NCBI GenBank assembly: GCA_002328485.1
Contig: DCUF01000005.1
Span: 1 to 15,575, forward strand
Direction of reading: 5' to 3'
Origin: Deltaproteobacteria bacterium UBA2221
GTDB taxonomy: Bacteria > Desulfobacterota > Syntrophorhabdia > Syntrophorhabdales > WCHB1-27
Length of the DNA: 15,575 bases
In this document: one piece after another, positions 13,874 to 15,575 of the stretch
Numbering within the stretch: position 1 is the stretch's first letter
Layout: the number at the start of each line of letters is the position of its first letter
Program-made: the position numbers and the translations under genes
The notes under the pieces: model-generated
The model's database searches: none
What the model was told of the DNA's origin: nothing
Seen by the model: the letters and a program-made list of their open reading frames with translations, nothing else

Positions 13874-14071
13874 CTACCTCCCATATATTGCTTTCATTTC
13901 TTTCGTTCGACGTGCTACAAATTCTTCTCGCGATTCAGGCTTTGTGGCGTCGACGTTCATTGTTGCCTGCATCTCAACAACAAGATCGTAAATCTCGCCC
14001 CAATCGACACTCGGCCCGAAAAGCTCTTCTTCAAGTTTCGTGATTCGGGCCGCTATGGTTTCTTCTTTCAT
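13874..14071 (-). CDS. Small phage protein, 65 residues
   Basis: Starts MKEETIAARITKLEEELFG and consists of two amphipathic helices joined by a short linker (SVDWGEIYDLVVEMQATMN), ending in the basic REEFVARRTKEMKAIYGR. No family is recognised. Its ATG overlaps the stop of the preceding gene as ATGA, and its last codons contain the GGAGGT ribosome site of the following GIY-YIG gene. It is a real member of the operon by spacing. It may be a small helical adaptor or assembly factor, but there is no sequence evidence for a role. Confidence 0.65.
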   Translation of the reverse strand: MKEETIAARITKLEEELFGPSVDWGEIYDLVVEMQATMNVDATKPESREEFVARRTKEMKAIYGR

Positions 14072-14316
14072 CGTTTTCGAATCTCCTCTTCTATTCGCTC
14101 AAGCCTCGCTTCGAGTGCTGTATGCCCTAAGACCGTCAACAGCGTGTTTGAGGCGTAGACAATGGCCCTTGAGCGATCTGGTTCTAAAGTGCCCTTCCGC
14201 AAGCCATTGATAACCGTAGACAGTAGCCGCCTCACGTCTTCCATGCTCGACAGCTTGATATTGTACGAGGCGGGCAGTTTCGGCTTTTTGCCTTTATTTT
14301 CAGTTTGTTGACGCAT
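14068..14316 (-). CDS. Small phage protein, 82 residues, conserved phage type
   Basis: A basic N-terminus (MRQQTENKGKKPKLP) is followed by a helical core, SSMEDVRRLLSTVINGLRKG, then DRSRAIVYASNTLLTVLG and EARLERIEEEIRKR. I recall similar 'EDVRRLL...INxLRxG...ARAIAYLxxxLL' proteins near phage terminase and head genes, with no assigned function; this is memory, not a search. The TTG at 14328 is an alternative start, but the ATG at 14316 lies one base past the stop of the upstream gene and is preferred. The stop overlaps the next start as ATGA. The function is unknown. Confidence 0.65.
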   Translation of the reverse strand: MRQQTENKGKKPKLPASYNIKLSSMEDVRRLLSTVINGLRKGTLEPDRSRAIVYASNTLLTVLGHTALEARLERIEEEIRKR

Positions 14317-14317
14317 T

Positions 14318-14836
14318 TCATATTCCAAAAAATCGTGTATTTGCTGTTACTTCTGTTGCTTTCGCTTGTCGTTCCATTCTACGTTTCAATCCCGCCCTGA
14401 TGCGGTCTCGTATCTCCCTACACCTACGCATTTCGCGAGACCGTTTATGTCCCTCTCTGCAATGTTGGCGAAATTCTTGTGATCTCGATTTACCTTTTAG
14501 GCAAGACCCGTCGCCGAAATCTTTGTTGCACAAATCATCATACCAGAGGTGAATGAGTTCCATTTCTTTATCAAGGCAAGCTTCTTTATCACCGAAACAA
14601 ATGATCTGATAATCAACGGTTTTGCCTTTCTGCCAAAGCTCTTGAATGATTCGTCGCTTTGCAATATTGCCGTCGTATTGTTTAACCGATTTCGCCGCCG
14701 CTTCGTGATAAAGTACCCGTAGGTTGCTGCCGCAACCTATGTAGAAAGGTAACAACGTGTCGGGGTTACACAGTGCATATGTGTAGTGTTTGCCTTGATG
14801 ATTGCTTAACAGCTTGATGGTTTCTTCGCGTGTCAT
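14318..14836 (-). CDS. GIY-YIG nuclease, LEM-3-like type
   Basis: A 172-residue GIY-YIG protein. YTYAL (18-22) corresponds to GIY and FYIGCG (31-36) to YIG. R40 and H44 follow, and the conserved glutamate is E91 or E93 in DKEMELIHLW. The wording P-F-Y-I-G-x-G-x-x-x-R-V-x-x-H resembles LEM-3-like GIY-YIG domains. The C-terminus is a very basic helix (about 120-160), probably for DNA binding. It resembles the GIY-YIG protein at 13249-13872, including the opening REE, the NIAK block and the segment before a KGK/KGR turn, so the two look like diverged paralogues. The ATG at 14836 overlaps the stop of the head gene as ATGA. Confidence 0.85.
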   Translation of the reverse strand: MTREETIKLLSNHQGKHYTYALCNPDTLLPFYIGCGSNLRVLYHEAAAKSVKQYDGNIAKRRIIQELWQKGKTVDYQIICFGDKEACLDKEMELIHLWYDDLCNKDFGDGSCLKGKSRSQEFRQHCREGHKRSREMRRCREIRDRIRAGLKRRMERQAKATEVTANTRFFGI

Positions 14837-15575
14837 TCTTCGCCCTGCATGCGTTTTCTTAGCTGTTCCAACGTTAAAGCCCGCCCGGTCTGATTGACGA
14901 GATCGTCAAAAGTCGAGATTTTGCCCTTTCGCCAAAGTGAGTAGCGGCTTTTACCCAATACGTCGAGTTGCACCTCTTCGCTCTGCCCCTTCAACCATTC
15001 GCTATAGGTGACGTTCGGCACAGGGCCGCCCATTGACGCCCTCACGCCTGCGCTCAGTTTGGCAAGTTGCTCAATGGCGTCTTCTGGCAAATTGCCCTCG
15101 TCTTGCAGCTCAAGAAAAGACTTCGTGAGGGGTATTAATGTGCTGCGACATTGAAAATGCACTGGTGGCGGGCCGGGGAACACGATGCTATGTCCGATCG
15201 GTTCGCCCGATAAGGCCCACTCCTTGCCGTCCAGTGCCCTGCAAATCTGCGTTGTTCTCGTGTCGAGGGTTGCACACCACTGATAGCCCTTGAGCACGTC
15301 TGCGTTCGCCTCATAGATTTTTTGTCTTACGTCTTGCGCAATCTGCATTACCGAGGTTCTAACGAGCGCGGTCGCTTCTCTCTTCGATACTGCCAAAGCG
15401 CCCGGCGTTTCGAGAGTGCCCTTTGCCGCGCTTGCTCGCGTTCCTCGTACCGCCGAGATCATCGCCGTTATCGACTCGCCCTTTATCAGACCGACAGCGC
15501 ATTCTTGAGAAACCTTGTTCATGAGGGCCTGAAGCCGAGCTATTGCGTCTTCAGACTGGCTCGCCCACCAATCAC
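14833..15575 (-). CDS. Phage head morphogenesis protein (SPP1 gp7/Mu F family), partial
   Basis: C-terminal part of a minor head protein. The Mu F/SPP1 gp7 signature is clear: GYQWCATLDTRTTQICRALDG, then PPVHFQCRSTLIPL, the conserved D-x-R-T, C and P-x-H-x-x-C-R pattern. The end (SEWLKGQSEEVQLDVLGKSR, then LWRKGKISTFDDLV and LTLEQLR) is also typical. These proteins sit at the portal and help head assembly or DNA packaging. The open frame continues through the ATG at 15522 to the window edge (DWWASQSEDAIARLQAL just before it), so the true start is beyond 15575. It heads the visible operon of overlapping genes. No toxin domain is fused to its C-terminus. Confidence 0.9.
   Translation of the reverse strand, partial: DWWASQSEDAIARLQALMNKVSQECAVGLIKGESITAMISAVRGTRASAAKGTLETPGALAVSKREATALVRTSVMQIAQDVRQKIYEANADVLKGYQWCATLDTRTTQICRALDGKEWALSGEPIGHSIVFPGPPPVHFQCRSTLIPLTKSFLELQDEGNLPEDAIEQLAKLSAGVRASMGGPVPNVTYSEWLKGQSEEVQLDVLGKSRYSLWRKGKISTFDDLVNQTGRALTLEQLRKRMQGEE

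Larger units (their letters stand above)
8835..15575. mobile_element. Prophage, left part (runs off window)
   Basis: Supported by an integrase at the junction with an interrupted host gene, a head protein, tightly overlapping small genes, GIY-YIG nucleases, and almost uniform minus orientation. The left boundary is inferred from loss of cyclase homology; the right boundary lies beyond 15575. Terminase, portal, tail and lysis genes are not in view. Confidence 0.88.

Overview
This is a bacterial chromosome segment carrying the left end of an integrated prophage. The host half (about 1-8835) suggests a Gram-negative anaerobe or facultative anaerobe. A deltaproteobacterial (Desulfobacterota) lineage is a weak guess from protein flavour only; no rRNA or tRNA is present to settle taxonomy.

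Host part, plus strand. alsD (acetolactate decarboxylase) and alsS (catabolic acetolactate synthase) are tightly coupled and together turn two pyruvates into acetoin. A 365-base gap holds a bulged hairpin, a palindrome and an intrinsic-terminator-like hairpin. Then come cydA and cydB, overlapping by 8 bases, which encode a short Q-loop cytochrome bd quinol oxidase. Acetoin formation and bd oxidase both fit redox or oxygen management, but no shared operator is visible.

Host part, minus strand. A CAP/SCP-domain gene has a disrupted 5' end. Upstream of it lie a tyrosine/dual-specificity phosphatase, an alpha/beta hydrolase with cysteine at the nucleophile position, and a 129-residue protein I do not recognise. 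A divergent plus-strand gene at 8251 encodes a double zinc ribbon plus a class III nucleotide cyclase domain. It is cut inside the catalytic GDTIN motif.

Prophage part (about 8835 to beyond 15575), almost all minus strand. A large serine integrase sits at the attachment junction, and its last codons are read from host cyclase DNA. Next is a 500-base non-coding block with a 20-bp dyad repeated three times at an exact 23-bp period beside an AT-rich stretch, a fourth copy in front of the integrase, and several hairpins. Then come a winged-helix protein, a 50-residue Cys-rich protein behind a possible branched RNA structure, and a compact run of overlapping genes: a coiled-coil phage protein, two small phage proteins, two related GIY-YIG nucleases, and a phage head (SPP1 gp7/Mu F) protein that runs off the window. 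The right attachment site and the rest of the cyclase gene should lie outside the window.

The points most worth following are the integration-dependent C-terminus of the integrase, the 23-bp-phased dyads, the RHH-like N-terminus on acetolactate decarboxylase, the structured leader near 11960, the paired GIY-YIG genes, and the disrupted CAP gene.
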